Positions 1 through 9,181 are shown, numbered from the stretch's first letter. The stretch is DNA of 64,000 nt from CAYQUO01 sp964420835 (GCA_964420835.1 CAYQUO010000015.1:14804-78803), one strand, 5' to 3'. The notes: a model not told the origin generated them from the letters alone. Numbers and translations: made by a program.

Positions 1-2378
1 CCAAGCATCTGAACACCTTTGGCAGCCCAATCGCGGCTTGATCCCGTTCCATATTCCTTGCCGGCCAGGATGATTAGCGGTATCTTTTCAATATTGTATT
101 GAACACATGCATCAAAAATTGATAAAATCCGGCCATCCGGGTAATGGATTGTGAATCCTCCTTCCTGATCAGGAACCATTTTATTTTTAAACCGAACATT
201 CGCAAATGTACCCCGGACCATGACCTGGTCGTTCCCACGACGGGTGCCATAGGCATTGAAATCCGATGGTCTTACATTTTGAGCGATAAGATATTGGCCT
301 GCCGGGCTCTGCACTGGGATATTCCCGGCAGGGGAGATGTGATCAGTCGTTGTTGAATCACCTGCAATTACTATGATTCGGGCGGCTTTGATGGTGTGGG
401 GAGAAGGAGTTGGCACCTTCTTAAAAAAAGGAGGTTCTTTCAAATATGTTGATTCCGGCTCCCAGGGATAAAGCAACCCTTGCGGTGAGGTCAGGGATTG
501 CCATTCATCCGATCCTTCCAATATTGTTTCATAAGTTGAAATAAAAATATCTGGTTGAACAACTTCACGGACCAGTTCTTGGATCTCTGTAGAGGTGGGC
601 CAGATGTCCTTGAGAAATACCAGTGTTGCAGACGAATCAGATCCAAGAGGTTCGGAATTCAAGTCAATATCGATTCTGCCGGCAAGTGCATATGCAATCA
701 CCAATGGTGGTGATGCCAGATAATTCGCTTGAACACTGCCGTGTACGCGCCCTTCGAAGTTCCTGTTCCCAGACAGAATGGAAGCAACAATCAGCTTCCT
801 CTCACGAATCTGTTCCTCAATTTGCGATGCAAGCGGACCGGAGTTCCCGATGCATGTTGTACAACCGTACCCAACCAGGTGGAAACCAAGGGCATCAAGA
901 AATTTATCCAATCCGGCTTTCTTGAGATAATTTGTCACTACACGAGAGCCTGGCGCAAAGCTGGTTTTCACCCATGCTGGAACTTGAAGCCCTTTGTCCG
1001 CCGCTTTTTTTGCCAGCAGGCCTGCAGCGAGCATGCCAGTGGGGTTGGAAGTGTTTGTGCAGGATGTGATTGCAGCGATGACAACACTTCCATGACCGAA
1101 GGTGCTCTGGGGGTGTACCAAATCACCAACAGGTTGATTTTTCCCAAATTCATCCGCTTGAACAACACTATATCCTCTATGGTTGGTCAACAATTTGCAA
1201 AAGGATTCTTTAACCTTCTGCAATGGGATGCAATCTTGTGGGCGTTTGGGACCGGCGATGACTGGTTCAATGGAACCGAGGTCTATTTCGAGAACAAAGG
1301 GATATAACGGATCAGTATCGCCTGTTCTTTTTTTTAGGTGTTGTAATTCGCAATAGGTGCTTGCCAGGTTGATTGATTCTTCTGAACGACCGGTTTCACG
1401 TAAATAATCGATTGTGATTTCATCAACGGGAAAATACACCATTGTTGCCCCGCTTTCGGGCGCCATGTTGGCAATCATGGCCCTGTCAGCGACAACCAGA
1501 TGTTCCACCCCAGGCCCGAATACTTCAACAACTTTATCTACAACACCAAACTGCCTAAGTTTATGGACAATTGATAATGTGATATCAGTTGGAAGAACGC
1601 CTTCACGGAGCATTCCGGTTAGGTGCAGGCCAATCACTTCCGGGATGACGATTTCCATCGGCTCTCCAAGCATGGCTCCGAGGGCTTCTATTCCTCCAAT
1701 ACCCCAACCGGAAACTCCCAATCCATTGATCATTGTAGTGTGGGAATCTGTTCCTAAAACACTATCCATGAATGCCAGGGGATGAGATTCATTCTTTGAA
1801 GTTGTGTTTACCAGCGGTGTGAGGTATTCCAGATTGACCTGGTGAATAATCCCTGAAGCGGGAGGAATGATACGTACGTTTTCCAGCGTCGACTGGCACC
1901 ATTTAAGAAATGCATACCGTTCCCGGTTGTTTCGAAATTCATTTTTGATGTTTTTGGTATAGGAATCCTTGCTTCCATAATGGTCCACTTGTAAAGAATG
2001 GTCAATTACCAAGTCAACTGGCATTACCGGTTGAACCCCATGAGGATCCCCTCCTCTTCGAGCAACTGCAGCTCGAAGGGCGGCGAAATCATTCAAAACA
2101 GGAACACCGGAGAAGTCCTGAAGAATTATCCTGGCGGGAAGAAAGGGAATGGTCGCTTTATTGCCATGGCCATTGCTTCCCCTGAGAATGGATTCCAGAT
2201 GGCTGATTTCTGCCTTTCCTTGGTGGTAAAGCAGGAGAAGGCGCTCAAATAATACTCGCAGCGCAAAGGGAAGGCGGGTGAAATTTTCCAAGCCTGTGAG
2301 ATCGCAGCTATCGACAGGGTAATAACCATACGAATTATTAGAAGCGTTGAAAACAGACAATTGGTTGTCAAGGCTCAT
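1..2378 (-). CDS. acnA: aconitate hydratase (AcnA type), 3' end outside the window
   Basis: Aconitase interconverts citrate and isocitrate in the cytoplasm using a [4Fe-4S] cluster. I translated the minus strand from ATG at 2376-2378 to base 1 and found one open frame of about 792 codons with no stop; roughly 100 C-terminal residues lie beyond the window. Family signatures are clear: FMDSVLGTDSHTT near residue 205, SCTNTSN near 438 and GYGCTTCIGNSG near 505, which supply the three cluster cysteines, and the swivel-domain GDSTTTDHISPAG and GTGSSRDWA near the end. The start has a GAAAGGA about 10 bases upstream and lies 9 bp after the icd stop, so the two genes are almost certainly co-transcribed. 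Length and motifs fit the AcnA/IRP class rather than AcnB. Confidence 0.95.
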   Translation of the reverse strand, partial: MSLDNQLSVFNASNNSYGYYPVDSCDLTGLENFTRLPFALRVLFERLLLLYHQGKAEISHLESILRGSNGHGNKATIPFLPARIILQDFSGVPVLNDFAALRAAVARRGGDPHGVQPVMPVDLVIDHSLQVDHYGSKDSYTKNIKNEFRNNRERYAFLKWCQSTLENVRIIPPASGIIHQVNLEYLTPLVNTTSKNESHPLAFMDSVLGTDSHTTMINGLGVSGWGIGGIEALGAMLGEPMEIVIPEVIGLHLTGMLREGVLPTDITLSIVHKLRQFGVVDKVVEVFGPGVEHLVVADRAMIANMAPESGATMVYFPVDEITIDYLRETGRSEESINLASTYCELQHLKKRTGDTDPLYPFVLEIDLGSIEPVIAGPKRPQDCIPLQKVKESFCKLLTNHRGYSVVQADEFGKNQPVGDLVHPQSTFGHGSVVIAAITSCTNTSNPTGMLAAGLLAKKAADKGLQVPAWVKTSFAPGSRVVTNYLKKAGLDKFLDALGFHLVGYGCTTCIGNSGPLASQIEEQIRERKLIVASILSGNRNFEGRVHGSVQANYLASPPLVIAYALAGRIDIDLNSEPLGSDSSATLVFLKDIWPTSTEIQELVREVVQPDIFISTYETILEGSDEWQSLTSPQGLLYPWEPESTYLKEPPFFKKVPTPSPHTIKAARIIVIAGDSTTTDHISPAGNIPVQSPAGQYLIAQNVRPSDFNAYGTRRGNDQVMVRGTFANVRFKNKMVPDQEGGFTIHYPDGRILSIFDACVQYNIEKIPLIILAGKEYGTGSSRDWAAKGVQML

Positions 2379-2387
2379 TTTTCGAGG

Positions 2388-3689
2388 CTATCCTTTCCGA
2401 ATGACATTAATTAATGTATCGCCAAATTGGGAGGTTTTCAGGGCTTTGGATGGGTCGTCATGGGCCAAGTCGGTGGTAACCTTTCCGGCTTTAAGAACTT
2501 TCCCAACAGCATTGAAAATCAGGTCGGCCGCTTCTGTCCACCCAATATGTCGGAGCATAAACTCACCAGACAAGATCAATGAGCATGGATTTGCCAAATC
2601 TTTCCCGGCAAGGTCTGGAGCGGTGCCATGGGTAGCCTCAAAAATTGCAGCACCGGTTTCATAATTTATATTTGCACCGGGGGCAATTCCAAGGCCGCCC
2701 ACAAGGGCAGCAAGCGCATCTGATAAATAATCTCCGTTTAAATTCGTCGTGCTGATGACATCAAACCTCTCCGGGCGTGTGATGGCAGTTTCAAAAGCGG
2801 CATCCGTTATGATATCATCCACCCAAACTTTACCATTTTTACTGGCGGTTTGCCTGATTTGATCCGCGGCTTTGTGTCCCTTTTCCTTGCGTAACTGGTC
2901 CACTTGCCGCTGAGTTAATACCAGGTCGGAAAATTCCCTTTCTGCCAAATCATAACCCCAATTGCGAAATGCACCCTCTGTAAATTTCATGATATTTCCT
3001 TTATGCACCAGGGTTACTGACCTACGATGATTCTTTATTGTCCATTGAAGGGATGCCCTGACGAGACGTTGCGAACCTTCAAACGAAATGGGTTTAATCC
3101 CGATACCTATGCGAGAAGATTTTGGCATCCGGGATGATGCCTCGGGAAAATTATCCATGAGAGTAGAGATTAGTTTTCTTGTTTCCGGGGAACCGGCCAT
3201 GAATTCAATGCCGCAATACACATCTTCGGTGTTCTCACGGAAAACCACCATGTTTACCTGCTCCGGATGAAGTAGAGGAGAAGGCACGCCTTGAAAATAA
3301 CGAATCGGTCGAACACAGGCATATAGGTCAAGGTTTTTCCGCAATGTAACATTAATGGATCGAATTCCTTCACCCACAGGCGTAGTCAATGGGCCTTTGA
3401 TCCCAACTCTGTATTGTTCAAAGGCTTGAATTGTATCGTTGGGCAGCCAGGTTCCCAAGGTGTTAAACGCTTTTTCGCCTGCCAATACCTCCAGCCAGGC
3501 GATCGAACGGTTTTTTTGATATGCTTGTTCAACTGCCGAATCGATGACCCTCTGGGTGACATGCCAGATGTCCGGGCCGGAACCATCACCGATAATGAAG
3601 GGGATGATTGGATGGTCGGGTACAGCGAGACGGCCATTGCTGTTGGTAATCCTTTCGCCATGTGAAAAACCGGAAGATGATTTATCCAT
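2388..3689 (-). CDS. icd: isocitrate dehydrogenase, NADP-type
   Basis: Catalyses oxidative decarboxylation of isocitrate to 2-oxoglutarate. The 433-residue product matches the bacterial NADP enzyme in length. It carries the substrate-binding serine/arginine segment SINVTLRKNLDLYACVRP, then FRENTEDVY, and the metal and cofactor region STTNLNGDYLSDALAA followed by GGLGIAPGANI. The longest frame begins at a TTG (3713), but ATG at 3687-3689 is preceded by AAGGA at good spacing and gives the expected N-terminus, so I use 3689. It is the first gene of an icd-acnA pair, transcribed divergently from the IclR gene and citrate synthase. The cluster therefore supplies 2-oxoglutarate for glutamate synthesis or a TCA cycle. 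NADP rather than NAD preference is inferred from overall similarity only. Confidence 0.93.
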   Translation of the reverse strand: MDKSSSGFSHGERITNSNGRLAVPDHPIIPFIIGDGSGPDIWHVTQRVIDSAVEQAYQKNRSIAWLEVLAGEKAFNTLGTWLPNDTIQAFEQYRVGIKGPLTTPVGEGIRSINVTLRKNLDLYACVRPIRYFQGVPSPLLHPEQVNMVVFRENTEDVYCGIEFMAGSPETRKLISTLMDNFPEASSRMPKSSRIGIGIKPISFEGSQRLVRASLQWTIKNHRRSVTLVHKGNIMKFTEGAFRNWGYDLAEREFSDLVLTQRQVDQLRKEKGHKAADQIRQTASKNGKVWVDDIITDAAFETAITRPERFDVISTTNLNGDYLSDALAALVGGLGIAPGANINYETGAAIFEATHGTAPDLAGKDLANPCSLILSGEFMLRHIGWTEAADLIFNAVGKVLKAGKVTTDLAHDDPSKALKTSQFGDTLINVIRKG

Positions 3690-3706
3690 TTTTTTCCTTT
3701 TTAGTA

Positions 3707-3735
3707 TTGACAAATAGATTTTATGTGATTATAAT
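3707..3735 (+). promoter_or_regulatory. predicted consensus sigma70-type promoter for the IclR gene
   Basis: A perfect TTGACA (3707-3712) and a perfect TATAAT (3730-3735) are separated by 17 bp. Transcription would start near 3742, about 44 bases before the regulator's TTG start. So perfect a promoter suggests control by a repressor. It overlaps the icd promoter on the other strand. Confidence 0.7.
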
Positions 3736-3746
3736 ACAAAAATCAA
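3718..3746 (-). promoter_or_regulatory. predicted sigma70-type promoter for icd-acnA
   Basis: On the minus strand TTGATT (3741-3746) is followed after exactly 17 bp by TAAAAT (3718-3723), about 30 bp before the icd ATG. It overlaps the plus-strand promoter of the IclR gene, so the two face away from each other through shared DNA. Sequence match only. Confidence 0.55.
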
Positions 3747-3751
3747 TATAT

Positions 3752-3777
3752 GGGACAACGTATCATATAACGGGACA
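3752..3777 (+). promoter_or_regulatory. direct repeat GGGACA x2, possible regulator site
   Basis: GGGACA occurs at 3752-3757 and again at 3772-3777, 20 bp apart, i.e. about two helical turns and the same DNA face. The pair lies just downstream of the predicted IclR-gene start site and just upstream of the icd -35 box, a position suited to autorepression with activation or repression of icd. That the neighbouring IclR protein binds here is inference. Confidence 0.3.
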
Positions 3778-3785
3778 GACAACTC

Positions 3786-4562
3786 TTGAAAACAGAGGGC
3801 TCACAAATTTTGCAAAAGGCGATTCGTGTTTTGGATTGTTTTTCAACCGAAACACCGAAGTTGGGTGTGCGGGAGGTCGCGCGCAAAGTTGGCATTTCGC
3901 CAAGTTCGTCGGGACGGATTATGCAATCCTTGCGAGATCTGGACATTCTTATACAGGACCCTTCCACCCAACAGTACTCCTTGGGGTCAAGGGTGTTAAC
4001 GTGGGCAGGAGTATATTCTTCGAATCTGGATATACGGAATGTTTCCCTTCCTTACATACAAGAACTGTATCACGCGACCCAAGAGACCATTAGCCTGTAT
4101 GTGCTGGAGGGTGGCGAACGGGTATGTGTGGAAAGATTGGAAAGTCAACAAAATGTCCGTATTGTTGCCCGTATCGGAAGGCGGTTGCCGCTGTATGCTG
4201 GTTCAGCCGGGAAGGTATTTTTGGCATACCTGCCGCCGGAACGCCGGGATGAAATACTTGCCATGACTGATTTTATTCCGTTAACCTCCAAAACGATTGT
4301 TGACAGGGAAATACTGTTGGCTGAATTAAATAATGTGAGGAAGAATGGTTATGCCGAAAGTTACGGGGAGTGGTTGTTGGATGCATCCGGAGTGGCTGCA
4401 CCAATATTTGACGAAAAAGGATATATCCTGGCTGCTTTAACCATTTCCGGACCGTCCCAAAGGTTTAGCAAAGCGAAAGTCAAGGAATACGGTCAACTTT
4501 TGATAAGTACAGCATACACGATATCCAGGGAAATGGGTTATCGGAAAACGGCATACCAATAA
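3786..4562 (+). CDS. IclR-family transcriptional regulator (TCA cluster)
   Basis: A 258-residue DNA-binding regulator. The N-terminal winged helix-turn-helix (about residues 8-65) contains LGVREVARKVGISPSSSGRIMQSL. The C-terminal IclR effector domain (about 80-250) contains the typical RIGRRLPLYAGSAGKVFLAYLP segment and a late GVAAPIFD. The chosen start is a TTG: it gives the usual short arm before the helix-turn-helix, and no ATG lies upstream in frame. The SD is weak. The gene sits between icd-acnA on the other strand and citrate synthase 65 bp downstream, so control of citrate-to-2-oxoglutarate flux is the natural inference. The effector is unknown; family members sense small organic acids and aromatic compounds. 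Confidence 0.88.
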   Translation: MKTEGSQILQKAIRVLDCFSTETPKLGVREVARKVGISPSSSGRIMQSLRDLDILIQDPSTQQYSLGSRVLTWAGVYSSNLDIRNVSLPYIQELYHATQETISLYVLEGGERVCVERLESQQNVRIVARIGRRLPLYAGSAGKVFLAYLPPERRDEILAMTDFIPLTSKTIVDREILLAELNNVRKNGYAESYGEWLLDASGVAAPIFDEKGYILAALTISGPSQRFSKAKVKEYGQLLISTAYTISREMGYRKTAYQ

Positions 4563-4580
4563 TATCATTATCTGTTCTAC

Positions 4581-4598
4581 TGGAATTGTACTATTCCA
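4581..4598 (+). promoter_or_regulatory. palindrome TGGAATTGTACTATTCCA, candidate IclR operator
   Basis: An 18 bp inverted repeat, palindromic at 16 of 18 positions, between the IclR gene and citrate synthase and 29 bp upstream of the gltA ATG. The TGGAAT...ATTCCA arms resemble the E. coli IclR box (TGGAAAT-N-ATTTCCA). Binding by the adjacent IclR protein is inferred. Confidence 0.5.
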
Positions 4599-4627
4599 CA
4601 CCAAAACAATACATGGGAGAGTGAAAA

Positions 4628-5938
4628 ATGGGAATTAAAGAAAAAATTGCTGAACAACTGCCCGAAGCACGCGAGCGAATGAATCGAATAAAAAGAGACC
4701 ATGGGTCTTTCAAAGTGGGTGATGTCACTGTCGAACAGATCTACGGCGGTATCCGCGGCGTACAGGTTGCAGTGAGTGATATCTCTTATGTTGATCCCAT
4801 GGAAGGAGTGCGCCTGCGGGGGTATACAATACCGGAGGCTATCGACACCCTTCCCAAAACTCCCGGCGCAGAGTATCCGATGATGGGTGGATTGTATTAT
4901 TTATTGATGACCGGGTTTCTGCCCACCATGGAAGATGCATTGGAAGTGGAAAAAGAGTGGAAGATGCGGTCGAGTATCCCGCCTTATGTGTTTGACATAA
5001 TTCGCGCCATGCCGGTTACGTCTCACCCTATGACCTTGTTTTCACAAGCTGTTCTGGCGTTGCAAACCAATTCCATTTTTTCAAAGGTGTATAACGACAG
5101 GCTTCCAAAAAGCGATTATTGGGATTATTACCTTGAAGACAGCTTGAACATGACGGCCAATCTCCCGGCAGTTGCCGCGTTTATTTACAATTACAAGTAT
5201 CGGAATGGTGATTATATTCCTCCGAATACTCAATTGGACTGGAGCGCAAATTTCGCCCATATGATTGGAAAAGGCGAGGATATTGAATATCAGGAATTAT
5301 GCCGGCTGTTTTTCATAATCCATTCAGACCATGAAGGTGCAAATGTAAGTGCACATGCCAGCAATCTTGTTGCATCAGCCTTATCGGACATCTACCGGGC
5401 GTCATCAGCAGGACTAAACGGTCTGGCAGGTCCTTTGCACGGCCTGGCTAATCAGGAATGTCTGCGCTGGTTGCTTGAAACAAAAAACCATTTTGGAGGG
5501 ATCCCTGATCGGGATCAACTTGAAAAGTACCTGCGTGAGTTAATCAGCCAGGGGAACTCCATTCCCGGTTATGGTCATGCGGTCCTCCGTGTAACCGATC
5601 CACGTTATACGGTACAACTTCAGTTTGCTGATAAATATTTACCAGACGATGAATTGGTGGTACTGGTTAAGTTGGTTCACAGCGTTGTTCCTGGATTGTT
5701 ACAGGAAAACGGCAAAGTGAAGAACCCAAATCCAAACGTCGATGCAATTAATGGGACGCTGCAATACCATTATGGGGTAAGGCAGTTCGATTATTACACT
5801 GTTTTGTTCGGAATCAGCCGCCTGGTTGGTTTGACAACACATGCAGTATGGGCGCGGGCTTTAGGGAAACCCATCGAAAGGCCGAAGTCTCTAACCACAC
5901 AGATGCTTGAAGATATGATCGCAAAAAGTCAATCGTAG
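4628..5938 (+). CDS. gltA: citrate synthase, eukaryote/mitochondria-like type
   Basis: Condenses acetyl-CoA and oxaloacetate to citrate. The 436-residue sequence follows the mitochondrial enzyme rather than E. coli GltA: YGGIRGVQ near residue 38, HSDHEGANVSAH with the first catalytic His near 238, NGLAGPLHGLANQE, GYGHAVLRVTDPRYT with the second His near 319, and PNPNVDA with the catalytic Asp. It lacks the N-terminal extension typical of the NADH-inhibited hexameric Gram-negative form. A GGGAGAG SD precedes the ATG. It follows the IclR gene and a palindromic operator candidate, and a strong stem-loop follows the stop. Eukaryote-like citrate synthases are known from Geobacter. Substrate assignment is secure; methylcitrate activity cannot be excluded. 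Confidence 0.94.
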   Translation: MGIKEKIAEQLPEARERMNRIKRDHGSFKVGDVTVEQIYGGIRGVQVAVSDISYVDPMEGVRLRGYTIPEAIDTLPKTPGAEYPMMGGLYYLLMTGFLPTMEDALEVEKEWKMRSSIPPYVFDIIRAMPVTSHPMTLFSQAVLALQTNSIFSKVYNDRLPKSDYWDYYLEDSLNMTANLPAVAAFIYNYKYRNGDYIPPNTQLDWSANFAHMIGKGEDIEYQELCRLFFIIHSDHEGANVSAHASNLVASALSDIYRASSAGLNGLAGPLHGLANQECLRWLLETKNHFGGIPDRDQLEKYLRELISQGNSIPGYGHAVLRVTDPRYTVQLQFADKYLPDDELVVLVKLVHSVVPGLLQENGKVKNPNPNVDAINGTLQYHYGVRQFDYYTVLFGISRLVGLTTHAVWARALGKPIERPKSLTTQMLEDMIAKSQS

Positions 5939-5965
5939 GTATTGCGTATTTTTACAACGGTTTTG

Positions 5966-6002
5966 GCCCCGGTGTTTTATGTAAAATTGAAAACACCGGG
6001 GC
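5966..6002. terminator. strong stem-loop after citrate synthase, probable terminator
   Basis: A 13 bp perfect inverted repeat, GCCCCGGTGTTTT (5966-5978) and AAAACACCGGGGC (5990-6002), with an 11-base loop, starting 27 bp after the gltA stop. No T-run follows on either strand, so it is not a canonical intrinsic terminator; it may stabilise the 3' end or act in both directions. The decayed minus-strand lipoprotein gene ends just beyond it. Confidence 0.6.
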
Positions 6003-6029
6003 TAACCATCATAATGGGAATTCTCGATA

Positions 6030-6534
6030 ATTCCATTAAGGGGAAATAAACTAGAGGGGTTAAAACCAGGTTATCTCCATTGGCGGTAGTAATCACGAAA
6101 TATTCAAATTCTTACTGTGCTTTTCAGGCAGGCTTCATTCCGCAACAGGATCCCATTTTGAAGACTGACCCGTCAGGATTTTGGAATTCAACAAGAAGTC
6201 TGTAGATTTCATTCTTACAAGTATTAATGATCGTACATTTTGCGGTTGAAAAGCATTGGTATCTAGTAATTTCGCATGCCTGTCTTCACAATGCTGCAAG
6301 ATCCGTAGGATCTATGGTGGGATCATTACCGTTAAGAGGTTCAAAACTCCCGCCATAAAGTTACACGGCTTTATCATAGTTGCCGGATTGGAGTTCAGAG
6401 AAAAATACGATCAGAGTATGGCAGGCAGTTTCAGGCTCTGCCAGATGTTTCTCCTGGTTGAAAGGTGTTGAATTTGACCGACATCCAACAATAAAAACAA
6501 CCAGCAGAAAAACTAACATCCTTACGCATGCCAT
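6030..6534 (-). pseudogene. decayed lipoprotein gene with four in-frame stops
   Basis: Translation from ATG at 6532-6534 gives a lipoprotein signal peptide (MLVFLLVVFIVGC, lipobox VGC), then a lipoprotein-like domain through about 165 codons. The single frame holds four stops: TAA at 6361-6363, TGA at 6286-6288, TGA at 6124-6126 and TAA at 6112-6114. Protein-like sequence continues past each one (LYGGSFEPLNG, VEFQNPDGSVFKMGSCCG, EFEYFVITTANGDNLVL), so I read it as one gene inactivated by nonsense mutations without a frameshift. It lies directly downstream of nrdJ on the same strand. The family was not identified; a secreted or ligand-binding role is only a guess. The 3' limit is approximate. 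Confidence 0.65.
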
Positions 6535-6580
6535 TTTCTGCTGGTTTGATGAGAATAACAGCATATATTATTTCAACAAA

Positions 6581-9169
6581 TCAGCACTCGCTGTAGCCGC
6601 AGGCATAACATTTGCGGCAACCTTCTTCATTCACAACAGATGCCTGGCCACATTCCGGGCAAAGGTCACCGATTTGAATTGGAGTGTGCTCTGGTTTATT
6701 GCCTGCGGACTGATTGGGGAAAAGATTGGGATTCTTACCATTATTTGTGGTGGAGGGAGCATTATTTTTTGCACGCTCATCACGGTTAATTAAATACTCC
6801 TCTAATACCTGCGCCAGGCCATCCGGTAAGGAACGAACGCGATTCGGGCCGAACCCCAATGGGCGTCCTCCTCCAATTCCGGCAAGCTGCCGTTGAACCT
6901 CCCATAATCGCTTGTCTGGTTCGATGGGCGAAACCAACCGAAGGATATAGGAACTTAATCTTCCAATTGCCTCTGATACTGCTGCTGTATCCGAGCCGGC
7001 TTTGGCAGTATTGATAAAAACTTCGAATGGTTGGAATCCTCCATTTTCATTTATTGTTATGAAGGCTTTCCCCAGAGGTGTTTCGATGGAATAGGTATAA
7101 CCAGGCAGGGATCGAGGTCTTGGTTTCTTATCATCACTCCAGAAAGAAGCCTGATTTTCCATCTCTATCTCGGAAGATATTATTTGGATATTCTGTTTCT
7201 TTGAAGCGACTGCACGGGTTTCTAGGACTACTTTTTCACGGGATCCGGTAACATATACCGTGATTCCCTTGCAGCCAAGTTTCCATGCAAGCAGATAAGC
7301 CGAGGCTATGTCTTCCTCATTTGCCTCTGGTGGGAAATTGATCGTCTTGGACAGGGAATTATCCACAAAAGCTTGCAGGGCTGCCTGCATCTTCACATGT
7401 TCTTCATATGTAATATCCTGTGACACCACAAAGATGTGCCTGATCTCTTCTGGAACCTCTGCAATGTTTTGGCAGGAACCCTCCTCCATTGTTCGCCTGA
7501 TAATGGCTGCACGGGTTTTTTCCGGTACTCCGGCTTTCACCAATGCTGCTTCAAAAAGGGGGCTGGTGTAAGCCAGTTGTAGGTCTTTGCCGTTGTCATT
7601 TACGTGGCGGATATAAGCCAAGGCAAACACCGGCTCACAGCCATACCCTTCGCAACCTGCAACCGTAGCTATTGTGCCGGTTGGGGCGATGGTGGTTTGG
7701 GCGGCGTTTCGAATCCCATGTGTTTTAATTCCTTCAATGATCACATTCCAATCGAGCTCAGGTCGCCCCCAATTTCCTTCTATCGGTGTAATTGGTTGGG
7801 GTGGTTGCCAGGACATGTGCTGTTGGTCGTAAATGCTTCCTTTGATGGCCAGGAATGGTCCACGATTTTTTGCCAACTCAATGCTCGTTGCCATGGCATG
7901 AAAACGGATAAATTCCATCACCTGTGCGGCAAAAGATAACCCCTCATCGGACCCATAACGAATTCCACAGTGGTACATCAAATCTGCCAGCCCCATGATG
8001 CCCAAACCGATCCTCCGTGCACGTTGGGCTGCTTCTCCGAGCTGGGGTACAGCCGGAACATAACGGTTCGCCTCATTTACATCGTCAAGAAAGATAGTTG
8101 CCAGAACAACACTCTGCAGCAGCAACTCCCAGTTTACAGTGTTATCCGGTCCAAAATGTTCGGCAAGGTTAATTGAACCAAGACAACAGTTCTCATAGGG
8201 GCCAAGCCACTGCTCTCCGCAGGGGTTTGTCGCTTCAAGTGGGTACAAATGGGGTACTGGGTTTGCCCGGTTTGCCGCATCCAGGAATAAAACACCTGGT
8301 TCCCCATTATGATGAGACTGTTTTACAATCTTTTCAAACAAGTCGCGTGCTTTAATTCGCTTGTATTTCTTGATGGGGATTTTTTTCTTATCTGCCTGTT
8401 CAAGTGTGCCGGAAAACTCATGATACTCCTTTGACAGGATGTCTGGAAACCTGAGGTCCCACCAACCATTTTTTTCTACGGCCCGCATGAAATCATCTGT
8501 GATCCCAACAGATATGTTGAAGTTGGTAATAGCGTTTTCATCGGTTTTGCAGGTAATGAACTCTTCAATATCAGGGTGGTCCACTCGTAAAACTGCCATA
8601 TTGGCACCACGGCGGGTTCCACCTTGAGCGACTTCTCCAAAAGCATGATCATAAACTCTTAAGAACCCAACTGGTCCAGTGGCTTGACCTGCAGAGGATT
8701 TGACGATGGCACCTTTGGGTCTTAATCTCGAAAAAGAAAAACCATTCCCCCCTCCGGTTTGTTGTATCAATGCAGCGTCCCTCAGTGTCGTAAATATGCC
8801 GGTCGATTCTCGTCCCATGTCATCCGAGATCGGCAGGACAAAGCAGGCGGCAAGTTGGCCAAGGGGTGTTCCGGCTCCTGTAAAGGTGGGTGAATTGGGG
8901 AAAAAATGCTTGCTGGTGAGAAGGCTGAAAAATTCCTTCGCCCGGCTCACAACATCGCCACCCCACTTTTCTTCGATTACCGCCACATGATATGCCACCC
9001 GCCAAAACATTTCTTCCACAGTTTCCGCAGGTTTCCCATCCTCTCCTCTTCGTACATAGCGTCTTATGAGGACTTGACGGGCGTTGTCGGAAAGTTCAAC
9101 TGCAGGGAGGCCATCTGGTAAAGCGATAGTACCTACTTCGATTGACTTGGAGCGTGATTGTTGTGGCAT
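6581..9169 (-). CDS. nrdJ: adenosylcobalamin-dependent (class II) ribonucleoside-diphosphate reductase
   Basis: Reduces ribonucleotides to deoxyribonucleotides with a B12-generated thiyl radical, independent of oxygen. The 862-residue protein has the FPNSPTFTGAG segment near residue 90 followed by LAACFVLP with the first active-site cysteine, QTGGGNGFSFSRLRP, and NPCGEQ near 316, which carries the radical cysteine and the catalytic glutamate. TTIAPTGTIATVAGCEGYGCEP follows near 490. After the barrel come a TSCPD-type domain (about 695-780) and a C-terminal zinc-finger-like tail, CPECGQ...CRKCYACGYSEC, holding the redox-shuttle cysteines. It starts 12 bp after nrdR, so the pair forms an operon under NrdR control. 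Confidence 0.95.
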   Translation of the reverse strand: MPQQSRSKSIEVGTIALPDGLPAVELSDNARQVLIRRYVRRGEDGKPAETVEEMFWRVAYHVAVIEEKWGGDVVSRAKEFFSLLTSKHFFPNSPTFTGAGTPLGQLAACFVLPISDDMGRESTGIFTTLRDAALIQQTGGGNGFSFSRLRPKGAIVKSSAGQATGPVGFLRVYDHAFGEVAQGGTRRGANMAVLRVDHPDIEEFITCKTDENAITNFNISVGITDDFMRAVEKNGWWDLRFPDILSKEYHEFSGTLEQADKKKIPIKKYKRIKARDLFEKIVKQSHHNGEPGVLFLDAANRANPVPHLYPLEATNPCGEQWLGPYENCCLGSINLAEHFGPDNTVNWELLLQSVVLATIFLDDVNEANRYVPAVPQLGEAAQRARRIGLGIMGLADLMYHCGIRYGSDEGLSFAAQVMEFIRFHAMATSIELAKNRGPFLAIKGSIYDQQHMSWQPPQPITPIEGNWGRPELDWNVIIEGIKTHGIRNAAQTTIAPTGTIATVAGCEGYGCEPVFALAYIRHVNDNGKDLQLAYTSPLFEAALVKAGVPEKTRAAIIRRTMEEGSCQNIAEVPEEIRHIFVVSQDITYEEHVKMQAALQAFVDNSLSKTINFPPEANEEDIASAYLLAWKLGCKGITVYVTGSREKVVLETRAVASKKQNIQIISSEIEMENQASFWSDDKKPRPRSLPGYTYSIETPLGKAFITINENGGFQPFEVFINTAKAGSDTAAVSEAIGRLSSYILRLVSPIEPDKRLWEVQRQLAGIGGGRPLGFGPNRVRSLPDGLAQVLEEYLINRDERAKNNAPSTTNNGKNPNLFPNQSAGNKPEHTPIQIGDLCPECGQASVVNEEGCRKCYACGYSEC

Positions 9170-9181
9170 TATCGTATCACC

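Noticed and set aside
2126..2371. 81-codon minus-strand ORF near the aconitase start
   Set aside because: It is in another frame of acnA, whose own frame is continuous and carries all motifs.
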